Assembly (NCBI RefSeq): GCF_023100945.1
Contig: NZ_CP064689.1
Coordinates: 6,864,001-6,928,000, forward strand
DNA from: Bradyrhizobium sp. 200
Lineage (GTDB): Bacteria > Pseudomonadota > Alphaproteobacteria > Rhizobiales > Xanthobacteraceae
Length of the DNA stretch: 64,000 nucleotides
Direction of reading: 5' to 3'
Position 1 is the first letter of the stretch. Each line of letters starts with the position of its first letter. This document shows, piece by piece, positions 18,393-27,967 of the stretch. A program made the position numbers and the translations under genes. The notes beneath the pieces are model-generated. The model saw only the letters and a program-made list of their open reading frames with translations. It had not been told where the DNA came from and ran no database searches.

Positions 18393-20198
18393 CGGATGAG
18401 ATGAACAAGCGATTTCTTCAAGACCGAGACGACGATTGCGGACCGCTGTAAGTCCATTCTTTTGTTCGGTCGCGCTGCGGGTCATTCTTCCGTCCCGGCC
18501 ACCGATCACTCAGCCGCCGCGCGCAGGGGCGGTCAAGGCTGGCCGCGTTTGCGGCCACCGCAAGGCTTGGCCTTGACCGGCCCGAGCACGGCGGCATGCT
18601 GGTGTGGAACGGGATTGCATTCCTGGCTGGCACTTGCCGTCAGCGGCGATTATGGTTGTCGGGCGCGGGCGACCTCGTGGCGAAGCGCATCGGCTGCAAG
18701 CGTCACCGGACTGCCTATTTTGTCCTGCCGAGCTGAGGCGCCCGCGCCCCGGATTTTGGCCGCCGCGGTTTCCATTGTGACACGAACCGTTCGTAGCTTT
18801 GCTCTGCCTGGGCGGCAATCAACATCTCGCGGTCGCGCAGCGACTTGATGTTGTAGGCATAGGCTGGTCCACGCCGGTTGCCTTTCTGTTGCGGATGTCC
18901 GGCTTGAAGTTGCATCGCGCGGGTCTTGTTGGCGACCAGCGCTGGGCGCGCCCACAGGTAATCTTCGCCCCTCGTCAACAAATGCCAGCAGAGCACAGTG
19001 AGCTTGCGAGCCACGGCCACCGCGGCGATCTGATGGCCGCGCCGGGCGCGGATGCGCACGAAAAACGCATGCAGTGGACCGGGCGCCTTGGCCGCGGCCC
19101 AGGCCGCCTCGACCAGCATGGCGCGCGCGTGAGAACGGCCGATCTTGCTGATGCGACCGTGATGGGCGACTCCCAGTCCCGACTGCCGCACCCGCGGGTT
19201 CAGCCCGAAATAGCTCACCAGCTTCTGCGGGCTGCTGAACCGGCTGATGTCGCCGATCGCCGCCACGATCCCGGCGGCGACTGCCAGATTCACGCCGGTG
19301 ATCGTCATCAATCTGTTGACCGGGGGATCGTCGATGGCGTCCTGTGCGATCTCGCGGTCGAGCAGGGCCAAGTCTTCGGCCAGCCGGTCAAGCTCACGAA
19401 CGTGCCGATCGATCGCTGCGCGCTCATCGTCCGGCAACTGTTGAGCGGCCAGCCACGCCCGGCCGCGGGCGTTGAAAACATCGGCGTGCGGGCACTTTGG
19501 GATCAGGTGCGCATGCAGGATCGAATGCACTTCATTCTTGAGCCGCGTGCGATGCCGCACGACCTGGTAGCGCCGCGCCACCAGCCTGCGCTTGCGTTCG
19601 GTCGCCGCATCAGGCGTCCAGATCTGCGGCAGGTAGCCCGCTGCCTGCAGGCTGGCGAGTGTACCGGCGTCGATCTTGTCAGTCTTGACGTGCGCCTGAG
19701 CGATCGCCTTCACCTGCAACGGATTGGCGATAATCACCCGCGCCACGAATGGCGCCAGCACCCGCGACACCGCCATGCTATTTCCGGTCGCCTCGATCAC
19801 CACGTCATCGGTCGACCGCAGACTCTTGCCTATTCCTTCAAGGGCGGTCCGGGTCATGTCGACCCGACCGGCATGTCGAAGGATGCCGTCTTCCCAGATT
19901 ACCACCTCGCCGAAGGTTCGGTGAACATCAATACCAATCACGCGTCGCATCTGCGCGTCCTCCCTTCTGTTGGTTATAGCGGGAGCGGCGGGCGACACGA
20001 CAACTACGGATTCGCGCTCACGGCGCAACCGGGCGAGTCGCAGAGGCGGCCAGCTACTAACACGAGCTCTCGGCTCATCGTGTGTATCGGCCTGCCCGCA
20101 CTTCGTGCTCCCGGTGCCTCTGTCCCGATGGTCGCACCATACGCCACGATGTAGAACACCGCAGCGGAACGTTAGCACCGAGAAATCTCATACCGGTT
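18393..20198 (-). mobile_element. IS110-family element inserted in IS256
   Basis: Limits are set by where the IS256 reading frame is lost (ATCTACACCAC at 18392) and resumes (ACCAACGCAGTCGAG from 20199). The insert is about 1.8 kb and carries one IS110 transposase on the minus strand. IS110 elements generally lack terminal inverted repeats and target duplications, consistent with none being visible. Confidence 0.85.
18715..19950 (-). CDS. IS110-family DEDD transposase
   Basis: The start MRRVIGIDVHRTFGEVVIWE at 19950 is chosen because it opens directly with the first catalytic Asp (GIDVH); the frame extends 76 codons upstream without family resemblance. The 411-residue product shows VVIEATGNSMAVSRVLAPFV (Glu), AHVKTDKIDAGTLASL (two Asp), a coiled central region, and the transposase_20 domain ITGVNLAVAAGIVAAIGDI then GRSHARAMLVEAAWAA with the conserved Ser region. 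Length is normal and the gene is open, so this copy may be active. IS110 elements encode a bridge RNA in a non-coding end; the flanks at 18393-18714 and 19951-20198 are the places to look. Confidence 0.92.
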   Translation of the reverse strand: MRRVIGIDVHRTFGEVVIWEDGILRHAGRVDMTRTALEGIGKSLRSTDDVVIEATGNSMAVSRVLAPFVARVIIANPLQVKAIAQAHVKTDKIDAGTLASLQAAGYLPQIWTPDAATERKRRLVARRYQVVRHRTRLKNEVHSILHAHLIPKCPHADVFNARGRAWLAAQQLPDDERAAIDRHVRELDRLAEDLALLDREIAQDAIDDPPVNRLMTITGVNLAVAAGIVAAIGDISRFSSPQKLVSYFGLNPRVRQSGLGVAHHGRISKIGRSHARAMLVEAAWAAAKAPGPLHAFFVRIRARRGHQIAAVAVARKLTVLCWHLLTRGEDYLWARPALVANKTRAMQLQAGHPQQKGNRRGPAYAYNIKSLRDREMLIAAQAEQSYERFVSQWKPRRPKSGARAPQLGRTK

Positions 20199-20445
20199 AC
20201 CAACGCAGTCGAGGCGCTGCACCGTAGCTTGCGCAAGATCATCAAGACCCGCGGCAGCTTTCCAAACGACGACGCGGCGTTGAAGCTGCTTTATCTCGCC
20301 ATCAAGAACGCCGGATTGAGGTGGCGGCGAGGCGTCGAGTGGACTGCCGCCATGGGCCAGTTCGCCATTCAGTTCGGCTCGCGTTTTCCGGGATCAGCGC
20401 GATGACCAAAGTGTCGATCAGCCGTCTTATCCGGCGGCCCGAGTT

Positions 20446-20529
20446 TGGCCGATCAGCAAGCTCTGTAAAGGCGGGCCTGCGGCCCCCGCCTGCGGCGGCT
20501 GCGGCCTTGACAGAGCTTGCTGCCCGGCC
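20446..20529. repeat. Strong imperfect inverted repeat near the IS256 right end
   Basis: CAGCAAGCTCTGT near 20454-20466 pairs exactly with ACAGAGCTTGCTG at 20510-20522, with GGCCG/CGGCC extending the arms and a GC-rich loop. It lies between the IS256 transposase stop and the element end and could act as a terminator or be a small inserted repeat. Confidence 0.6.
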
Positions 20530-20633
20530 ACTGTTAGCCACCATGGGATCGATGACAATGTCCGGCTGATGCAAGAAACGACTGCAATTCAAACCTTCAC
20601 AGAGGCCTCTTACACAAAATATCTGACATTCCC

Positions 20634-20641
20634 CAATGCGA
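20634..20641. repeat. Right target-site duplication of IS256
   Basis: CAATGCGA follows the right end of the IS256 element and matches 17299-17306 exactly. Confidence 0.85.
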
Positions 20642-21640
20642 CGACTGCGGTGCGACGCGCATCGCCTACAACTCCTGTCGCAATCGGCATTTCCCGAGTT
20701 GCCAGCGCTCGGCGCGCGCGCAATGGCTCACCGAACTGCAAGCCGAACTCCTTCCCGTGCCGTATTTCCACGTCGTCTTCACCTTGCCAGCCCCCGCCGG
20801 AGAGATCGCCTTCCAGAACAAGGCCTCGTCTATGCCATCCTGTTCCGCTGCGCGGCCGAGACGCTCGCCACCATCGCGGCCGGCCCCAAGCACCTCGGCG
20901 CTCAGCTCGGCGTGACCGCCGTCCTCCTGGGGCCAGACCCTGCAACAGCATCCGCATGTCCACTGCGTCGTGCCTGGTGGACCTTCGCTCGACGGCACCC
21001 GCTGGGTCGCTTGCCGGCCCGGCTTCTTCCTGCCGGTGCGCGTCCTCTCCCGGCTGTTCCGCCGCCTGTTTCTGCAAGAGCTGCAAGCTGCCTTCGGCTG
21101 GCCAGTTGGGCTTCTTTGGCGATCTCGCCCACCTCGCCGACCCCGCCGCATTCGCCGGGCGCCTCGATCAACTCCGACAGACCGACTGGGTCGTCTATGC
21201 CAAGCCGCCATTCGGCAGGCCCGAACAGGTGCTGGCCTATCTCGGCCGCTATACGCATCGCGTCGCCATCGCCAACAGTCGGCTGATCTCGTTCGCCGAG
21301 GGCAAGGTGTGCTTTTCCTGGAATGACTATCGGCAGAATCGCACAGCCGAGGTGATGACGCTTGATGCCGATGAGTTTATTCGTCGCTTTCTCCTGCACA
21401 CGCTGCCGGACGGCTTCCACCGCATCCGCCACTATGGCTTCCTCGCCAATGGCGGACGCAACGATAACGGCGTCCTCTGTCGTCAACTCCTTCTCCGCGA
21501 CGCTCCGACTGATCAAGAAGCCGCCGCCGATCCCCTCGTCAACTGCAAGATCTCCGTTTGTCCAGCGTCGATGTTGTCCCGCGAGCCTGCGCGCGCGACT
21601 AGCCGTTTCGTTGTGACACGTCATGACCAGCGCCTGCACC

Positions 21641-22337
21641 ATCCACCCGCTCCGTGATCCTCTTCTCGGTGGCAACGTCCGATGTCGCCGTGGCCGCGTT
21701 CGTCACCGAACACCCCGCCAATCGTTCGGCCACGCATCCCAGCGCAGCAATTCCCTCGCTGGATCGCGCCCTTGGTCCGATCAATCGGGCCGCTCACATC
21801 CATCAATGTCTCGCCGACGCGCGGCGACCACAGGCGCGCCTTTCCCGCAGCCGCACCCTCTGCACTAAAGCCAGCGCGCGAGCATAACGGTCTTTTGCCG
21901 TTATCTGCCGGACGACATTCTTACCCTTCCTCGATTGGCCAGCGTGGAGGGTCGCGGACAGCTCTTGACCGGCACCGCCAAAAAAGGTAGGCGGGCTTTG
22001 AAGGAGCGCGTCAGATGACCAGGACATGCAAAAAACGTGCCAGTCGATCGGCACTCGCTACTGCTGCGGTTTGCTTCGCAGCATTGGTTCACTCGCTTCT
22101 GGGGGCCGGGCTCGATCTGAGCGTCGGTTGTTCTGGGGGTGAGGTCCGGGTGGCAGTTGCTACTTCGGATCAGGTCGCACCCGAGGGATGCACACAGCGC
22201 CTTCGGAGCCTTGGGGATCGGACTTAGAGCTGTCCCCATAGCGCCCACGACTCCGCAGCTTCGTTCAATCCGGCTTCTGTGAGTCGCACGCCCGACCGAT
22301 CGGCGGGCATGATTCCGTGGTCGCAGCGGAGGGGACG
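21641..22337. other. Stretch between IS91 relic and IS1182-like relic
   Basis: No intact gene recognised. The minus-strand frame at 21901-22248 resembles small hypothetical frames often annotated beside rhizobial insertion sequences, and is more likely non-coding element end than a gene. Confidence 0.45.
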
Positions 22338-23166
22338 ATGCGACCGAAGAAGCCGAAGACGACGGCGGAAAGCGATCTGTTTCGCGCCAGGCTGGATCAG
22401 ATCATCAACTCGAAGCACGACCTGGTGCAGCTTGGCGCCAAGATCGACTGGAACTGGATCGATCGATCGCGAGATCGCGCCACGCCGATTCGTGATCGGG
22501 CTGTTGCGGCTCAAGCACATCTACGGCCTGTGCGACGAGGGGCTGTGCGAGCGCTGGGTCTACGACCCGTATTTCCAGCACTTAACTGGTGAGGCGTTTT
22601 TCCGGCACGAGCTCCCGCACGAGCGTTCGGACCTCAGCCCACTAGCGCAAGCGGCTCGACGACAAGCTGGCGCCTTTGTTGGCCGAGAGCCTGCGGGTCG
22701 CGCACGAGACTGGCGCGCTGCGGACGCGCGACCTCAAGCGGGTGACGGTGGACACCACCGTTCAGCCCAAGGACATCACCTTCCCGACCGACGCTAAGCT
22801 GGTCTATGCGGCGATCAAGGGGCTCAATCGCCTAGTCCGGGTGCACGGCCTGCGGCTGCGGCAATCGTATCTGCGCATCGCCAAGCGGGCGGCGACGATG
22901 GCCGGACGCTACGCCCACGCCAAGCAGTTCAAGCGCCATCGTCGGCAGTTGCCGCAGCTTGCGGATGTGGCTCGGGCGGCTCATCATCCGCGACATCCGC
23001 CGCAAGATCGTCGGTCAGGTAGAGCTGGAGGCTGCATTCGAACGGCCGCTTTCGCGCGCCGCGCAGATCCGCTCCCAAGAGCAGCGCCAGCGCGCATACA
23101 AGCTCTATTCCTTCCACGCATAGGGTCGAGTGCATCGGCAAGGGCAAGGCCTCGGCGCCTTATGAG

Positions 23167-24520
23167 TCAATGGCATCGACCACGCCCGCTCTCTGCGGCA
23201 AGCTGGAGCGCGCCCTCGGCAGCAGTAGGAGCGTAAGCCATGTCCAATACAGACATTGTCACGATAGGTATCATCTAGGCAAGACCACATTCCACGTTGT
23301 CGGGCTCGAGCGACGCGTGCAATCGCCCAACGCAAGAAGCGATGGAGAAATCAGCTTGAGCCGTCGCTGGCCAATTTTCCGCCCCTGCCTGATCGGAATG
23401 GAGGCTTGTGCAGGAGCACACCACGTCGGTCGCAAACTCGAGAAATAAGGCCACCAAGTCCGGCTCTTGCCGGCACAATATGTGAAGCCGTACCTCAAGG
23501 GCCAGAAGAATGACTTCCGCAATGCGGAAGCCTTCGCCGAGGCTGCTCAGCGCCCGACGATACGATTCGTCCCATTGAAATCGGCTGAACAACTCGATTT
23601 GCAGGCGCTCCACCGAGTTCGCAGTCGACTGGCGACGCAGCGAACGGCGGTCATCAATCAAATCCGGGGCTTTCTCCTTGAGCGAGGGCTGCCGGTCCGG
23701 CAGGGAGCGGCAGCACTCGGATTGGCGCTTCCTCAGATTCTCTCGACACCATCGGACAGCCTATCACGAGTGGTTCGGCTCGTTCAGGACCTGGCCGAGG
23801 ACTGGCGCTATCTCGACCGGCGGATCGCATCAATCACGCCGATAACGATGCACACTGTCGCCGCCTGATGAGTGCCCGGGGCGTCGCGATGGTCGCCGCG
23901 ATCGGAGCTGGCGATGCCTTCCACAAGGGTGGTCGCGACTTTGCAGCATGGCTTGGTCTGATACCAAAACAAATCTCGACCGGTGATCGCACGATTCTCG
24001 TCCGCATCTCGAGGCGCGGCAACCGTTATCTGCGAACCCTATTCATTCAGGGGGCCAGGGCCGTACTTGTGAGGCGCCAAACCTGGCCCAAACACGACTT
24101 GGGAGCCTGGTTAGCAGCCGCGTCCGAGCGGCTTCACTCGAACGCACTGGTTGTTGCCCCGGCCGCAAAACTCGCGCGCATGGCCTGGAGCATGCTCGCA
24201 AAGGGCCGTGACTACGACGCCAATTTCTTGGGCCACACCGCATAAGACACACGACCCGACCGGGAAGGAAGATCTACGATCCCATGGGAAGGGCACAATA
24301 TCCTGCCGAGGTTTGCGAGACGGAAAGAAACGGTCCCACCGACACTTCGGAAGCCTGGTTCGACGCCATGGCCTTTCTTGAGGCTGGCGAGTTATTGAGG
24401 ACAGCGGCGGGCGGATATCCATAATGGCTCGAGGCGACAGCCTCAAACCGGATAGATCGGCGCAGACCGCTACATCCTTTTGCCGATTCCTCTTGCAACG
24501 CGGGCGTGGTCCATAGATTG
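23167..24520 (+). mobile_element. Decayed IS110-family element inserted in the IS1182-like relic
   Basis: The insert lies between CCTTATGAG (ending about 23166) and GCGTCAAAGCCTCGATC (from about 24521), which are contiguous in intact relatives of the host transposase. It carries only IS110 transposase sequence, now frameshifted. The exact junctions are uncertain by a few bases. Confidence 0.75.
23240..24245 (+). pseudogene. IS110-family transposase relic
   Basis: ATG 23240 opens with MSNTDIVTIGI, but the following catalytic segment (LGKTTFHVVGLERRVQ) is in another frame. MEACAGAHHVGRKLEK and then AQYVKPYLKGQKNDFRNAEA (the Asp region) and EQLDLQALHRVRSRLATQRT follow in other frames. The C-terminal transposase_20 domain, MVAAIGAGDAFHKGGRDFAA then WLGLIPKQISTGDRTIL and RISRRGNRYLRTLF, is in a separate frame (23868-24245). 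At least three frameshifts or stops exist, so it is inactive. It belongs to a different IS110 subgroup from the intact copy at 18715-19950. Confidence 0.85.
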
Positions 24521-24964
24521 GCGTCAAAGCCTCGATCATCACCACCAATGCCCGCGCCCAGGCGGCCAGTTCGTGCTGCACGCCAAAGCGCTGCCGGGCA
24601 ATCTGTATGACGGCTACAAGCTCGCGATGCCATTGAAGCCACCGAGACGCTCACCGGCTGCGGGATCGAGCGCGCCTATGTCGGTAAGGGCTATCGTGGC
24701 CACACAACGGCCAACCCACGACGCGTCTTCATCTCCGGACAGAAGCGCGGGGTCTTCGGTGTAATCAAACGCGAGCTCCGCCGCCGATCAGCCATCGAAC
24801 CCGTGATCGGCCACATGAAGACCGACGGCCATCTCGGCCGCTGTCACCTCAAAGGCCGCGACGGCGATGCTGCCAACGTCGTCCTCTCCGCTGTCGGCCA
24901 CAACCTTCGCCTGCTGATCTATCAAGCTCAAAGGCTCGCCAATCTGGCCTGTAGTGTTGATTTC

Positions 24965-27409
24965 TCAGTCTGACGACATACCTTTTGTTTTCTCGAGCTT
25001 TTCTTCGGAGAGGATCGCGCTACCGATAATGCCCTCTGTTACCAGCTGCGCGATCTCCGCGTCGGAGATCCCGAGGAGACCTGATAGGATCGCTCTGTTA
25101 TGTTGTCCAAGCGTCGGCGCCCCTGTGCGGATCGCGTAGGGCTCTAGACTTTCACGAATCGGCATCGAGGGCTGTGGATGCAAGCCGATGAAAGCGCGTT
25201 CGACTTGTTGCAGAAATGCGCGCGAGCCGAGATGCCGATCTTTGAGCAGGTCAATTGGCAAGCGGACCACGCCGGCAGCAATCTTTCCGGCTTGCAATAG
25301 CGACATGGCCTCGTCCGCATCGCGGGGGAGCGTCCAGGCTGCAATAGCTGTCTCAATTACATCCTCAATCGCCCGGCGAGCTTCCGCAGATTTGAACAGT
25401 TCTGTGGCCCAGTTAGGCCTACCAATAAGCACCGCAAGCCTTTGCCACATGTCCGCGTCGGTCGCCGCTAGCATGATCCAGCTGTCCTCACCTGCACACC
25501 GGAAGCAGCCGTGCGGCACGAACTGAGGATGGCGATTTCCGTATCTTGTCGGCGGCATACCCCCCATCGAGTGCACGGTGATCCATGGCGCCGCGAACGG
25601 CATCATGCATTCGATCTGCGCTAGGTCAATGAATTGTCCGTCGCCGGTGTTGCGGGCGTGAATCAGCGCGACCAAAACTGCAGCGCAGCCGTTCAACCCG
25701 CCAACAGCATCGCCAAAGGCGATGTGGCTCATCACGGGCGGCCCGTCGGGATTGCCTACCACGGTCGGCAACCCGGAGCCCTGCTCGAGAGTCGATCCGT
25801 AGGCTCGGCAATCTCGATAGGCGCTGTCCGCACCAAAGGCTGACATTGACATCACGACCAGCCGAGGGTTGACCGATCTGAGCACGTCGTAGCCAAGGCC
25901 GAGCTTTGGCAGCACATCAACCGAATAATTGTCGACTAAAATATCGGCTCCCGCCGCAAGCCGCTTGGCAACAGCGAGACCTCTTGGACGCGTCAGGTCG
26001 AGTGTGATGCCGAGCTTGTTCCGATTCATGATGCAGAAGCGCACCGTCTTCTCATACATCTGGCCGGCGACGAAAGCAGGACGCCGGTCAAGACCGCGCC
26101 ACCAATCCGGATATTGGATGGCTTCGATCTTGATTACTTCGGCGCCGAGATCAGCCAGTATGCGCGTACACAATGGACCCGCCCAGCCCATCGTGAAGTC
26201 AATGACGCGAACCCCCCGTAACGGCTGCCGGTCGGAATCGATGCGACCGGAGGACGCCGACGGAGCGCCCGTCTCGTGTCTTCGGCTGTTCGTGAAAGCC
26301 TGCTGCTCGCCAGGCTTCGGAACCTTCCCACCCGGACGCGGCGGCGTCAATTTCAGCCGCTGCATCGAGCCAGCGGTCAAGCCCTTTTCCTCGCCAAACA
26401 AGACAGGCACGATCGCGCCACGCGCGGCTTTTTCGGGATCGACGAGCAGATCGGATATTTCGGGTACCGGCACGATCGGGATCTTCCGTTTAAGTCCCTC
26501 TGCAAACCACTCTTGCGCTGTCCGCTCTTTCAGCCTCGGCATAAACTGGCGTTCAATCTGTTCCATGTGTAGGAGACGATCTTCGGAGAGGACGAGAGCC
26601 GGATCATCACGCAATTCGGGCAAGCCGAGCATATCGCAGAATGCGCGCCATTGTGTTGGCGTGACCGTCGTCACTCCGAGCCAACCTCTTTTGGTTTCGT
26701 AAATTCCGGCCGGACCGCCCGGCCAGAACCGGTTAACGCCAATCCGATGCATCACGTCGCCGCACGCAAATGCCTCGAACATGAGATACTCGGTCAGGGC
26801 GATGCTCGATTCGAAGATGTTTAGTGACCACGACCGTCCTGCTCCACCCTTCATTTGCGCAACAGTCGAGGACGCTGCGGCGATGAAGCCCCACAATCCA
26901 GCAAGGATACCTGTCTGGAAATCCGGTGCGTGCAACGGCGGTCCCTCAATTGGTCCGACCAACTTGATTAACCCCGCGAGGGCGCGGACGGTCGAATCGG
27001 TTGCGGCGAATCCTGCATAGGGCCCGTCGTGGCCGAACCAGCTCGCTTCGAGGTAGATCAACCCGGAACGCCGCTCCCGGATCGCGGCGATATCAATGGA
27101 AGGGCAATCCGCGCGATCAACATCTCGGCCATCGACCAGAATGTCGCATTCCTCGATCAGCGCCGCCAGCCTTGCGACCGCATCGGGGTCCGCGCTATCT
27201 ATGATGATGCTTGACTTGTTAAAATTCAGAAATGCGAACCACGCGCTTTGGCCACCAGGCGTCAGTGGCCCGCTGCGGCGAAGTGGATCGCCTGATGGTG
27301 GTTCGACCTTCTGAACATCGGCACCGAAATCGGCAAACAACCGCGCGCAATAGCTACTTGCTGCCGAGCTGCCAATCTCGATAACCCGTAGATGCGACAA
27401 TATTCCCAT
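24965..27409 (-). CDS. Tandem two-domain CaiB/BaiF class III CoA-transferase
   Basis: An 814-residue protein with AAGGAG before ATG 27409. Both halves are class III CoA-transferase domains: residues about 1-370 (LSHLRVIEIGSSAASSYCAR, FGADVQKVEPPSGDPLRRSG) and about 400-800 (LRGVRVIDFTMGWAGPLCTR, LGAEVIKIEA, NKLGITLDLTRPRG). In half two GDGQFIDLAQIECM keeps the catalytic Asp position (FID). In half one the aligned segment is GRSWSLNIFESS, with Ser where Asp should be, so only the second half looks catalytic. Such proteins move CoA between carboxylic acids; the substrate is unknown. The 3' end lies next to IS1182-like relic sequence, but the C-terminus looks complete. Confidence 0.85.
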   Translation of the reverse strand: MGILSHLRVIEIGSSAASSYCARLFADFGADVQKVEPPSGDPLRRSGPLTPGGQSAWFAFLNFNKSSIIIDSADPDAVARLAALIEECDILVDGRDVDRADCPSIDIAAIRERRSGLIYLEASWFGHDGPYAGFAATDSTVRALAGLIKLVGPIEGPPLHAPDFQTGILAGLWGFIAAASSTVAQMKGGAGRSWSLNIFESSIALTEYLMFEAFACGDVMHRIGVNRFWPGGPAGIYETKRGWLGVTTVTPTQWRAFCDMLGLPELRDDPALVLSEDRLLHMEQIERQFMPRLKERTAQEWFAEGLKRKIPIVPVPEISDLLVDPEKAARGAIVPVLFGEEKGLTAGSMQRLKLTPPRPGGKVPKPGEQQAFTNSRRHETGAPSASSGRIDSDRQPLRGVRVIDFTMGWAGPLCTRILADLGAEVIKIEAIQYPDWWRGLDRRPAFVAGQMYEKTVRFCIMNRNKLGITLDLTRPRGLAVAKRLAAGADILVDNYSVDVLPKLGLGYDVLRSVNPRLVVMSMSAFGADSAYRDCRAYGSTLEQGSGLPTVVGNPDGPPVMSHIAFGDAVGGLNGCAAVLVALIHARNTGDGQFIDLAQIECMMPFAAPWITVHSMGGMPPTRYGNRHPQFVPHGCFRCAGEDSWIMLAATDADMWQRLAVLIGRPNWATELFKSAEARRAIEDVIETAIAAWTLPRDADEAMSLLQAGKIAAGVVRLPIDLLKDRHLGSRAFLQQVERAFIGLHPQPSMPIRESLEPYAIRTGAPTLGQHNRAILSGLLGISDAEIAQLVTEGIIGSAILSEEKLEKTKGMSSD

Positions 27410-27820
27410 CGAGGACTCCTTTTTGCCATGCTGACGCTCCGGACATCATCTGCCTTTGCTACTCGATACGAGCGTGTCGCCCCATCGATCGCTGCTCACC
27501 AATACCGATCCAAGGTGGCTTGCGACTCTTGAGATGTAGAGGCATGAGACGAGCGCAGAACGGCCTCATTCCAACGCCGCCACGCTCTGATCGCATCCAC
27601 TTTCACCATGTTGGCACGCAGCGGGATGCCGTATCCGCCGGCCCCCGATCGAGGATTGCGCGACCCACGCCAGGCTGGTGTCGTCTGTAGTCGCGAGCTG
27701 AGCACGAAAGAGATCGAGCAAGGCGGACCAGGATGACACGCTGAAGGCGCTGCCCAAGTCAGTGCAAAATCCCCGAGGCAAAGCCTTTCCCTGGCTAGCC
27801 GATGTGCAACTAAAGCGAGA
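27410..27820. other. Stretch without intact gene upstream of the CoA-transferase
   Basis: Contains the CoA-transferase ribosome site and leader. The minus-strand frame at 27496-27837 has no recognised motif and may be decayed sequence continuing the permease relic to its right. Confidence 0.4.
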
Positions 27821-27967
27821 TCAACCATATCTACCAAACGTCGTGTCGCGCATGCTATGGAGAATTTCTGTCATTAGACTGACCACAACAACTAACAGCC
27901 CCACGAACCCCACGTCCTGCACGATCGGAAAATCCAGATCGATCGTGGCATTCACGATCAATGCTGC
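27821..27967 (-). pseudogene. C-terminal relic of an OppB-type ABC permease
   Basis: One minus-strand frame reads ALIVNATIDLDFPIVQDVGF, then VGLLVVVVSLMTEILHSMRD and TTFGRYG before a stop. The pattern (paired with reading-through stops upstream) resembles the last part of the dipeptide/oligopeptide permease OppB, where an Ala-Ile-x-x-x-Asp-Phe/Tyr-Pro-x-Val-Gln segment precedes the final helix and DPRxRY. Only about 45 residues remain and an in-frame stop lies just upstream. Confidence 0.5.

Larger units (their letters stand above)
17369..20405 (+). pseudogene. IS256 (mutator) transposase, split by IS110 insertion
   Basis: The N-terminal 341 codons (17369-18392) are intact: ALIERALGAELSDHLGYEKG, NSRNGTSAKTILTEDGEIDI, VFFDALRVKIRDEG with the first Asp, and AVVDGLKGFPEAIASVYPQT with the second. 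The frame is then cut in the MIYTT block. The remainder resumes at about 20199 as TNAVEALHRSLRKIIKTRGS with the catalytic Glu, and ends with AMGQFAIQFGSRFPGSAR at the stop 20403-20405. Without the insert the protein would be about 410 residues, the normal length. The fused frame 17369-18451 ends with IS110 sequence and cannot be an active transposase. Confidence 0.9.
17307..20633 (+). mobile_element. IS256-family element, interrupted by IS110
   Basis: The left end reads GAGGGTGTCAGAAAGAATGT and the right end, read inward, GGGAATGTCAGATATTTTGT, forming imperfect inverted repeats of the IS256 type. An exact 8-bp duplication CAATGCGA flanks both ends. Its transposase gene is interrupted by the IS110 element at about 18393-20198. 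Confidence 0.9.
17261..21640 (+). pseudogene. IS91-family transposase relic, split by IS256
   Basis: CRTAALGGHVEQCD before 17306 continues at 20642 as DCGATRIAYNSCRNRHFPSC, the zinc-binding N-terminus of IS91 transposases. Further pieces are LLPVPYFHVVFTLPAP near 20750, HRVAIANSRLISFAEGKVCF, and MTLDADEFIRRFLLHTLPDG followed by FHRIRHYGFLAN near 21350-21450. Frameshifts occur in the middle near 20830-21110. The extreme N-terminus was lost by the deletion that fused it to the integrase relic, and the IS256 copy (17307-20633) splits it. The Y-transposase cannot be functional. Confidence 0.8.
22338..24940 (+). pseudogene. IS1182/IS5-like transposase relic, split by a decayed IS110
   Basis: The gene starts well (GGAGGGGACG before ATG 22338): MRPKKPKTTAESDLFRARLD, KIDWNWIDR, then in shifted frames FVIGLLRLKHIYGLCDEGLC, ERWVYDPYFQHLTGEAFFRH, VTVDTTVQPKDITFPTDAKL with a catalytic Asp, and KRHRRQLPQLADVARAAHH. 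It is cut at about 23166 and resumes at about 24521 with VKASIITTNAR, AYVGKGYRGHTTANPRRVFI and RRRSAIEPVIGHMKTDGHLG with the Glu. Multiple frameshifts are present on both sides of the insertion. Inactive. Confidence 0.8.

Noticed and set aside
18799..20154. Long plus-strand frame (451 codons) across the IS110 transposase
   Set aside because: It is antisense to the IS110 transposase, which carries the DEDD and transposase_20 motifs. No motif is visible in the plus-strand product.
21901..22248. Minus-strand frame of 115 codons near the IS91 relic
   Set aside because: It resembles small hypothetical frames commonly predicted at insertion-sequence ends, and has no domain or ribosome site.
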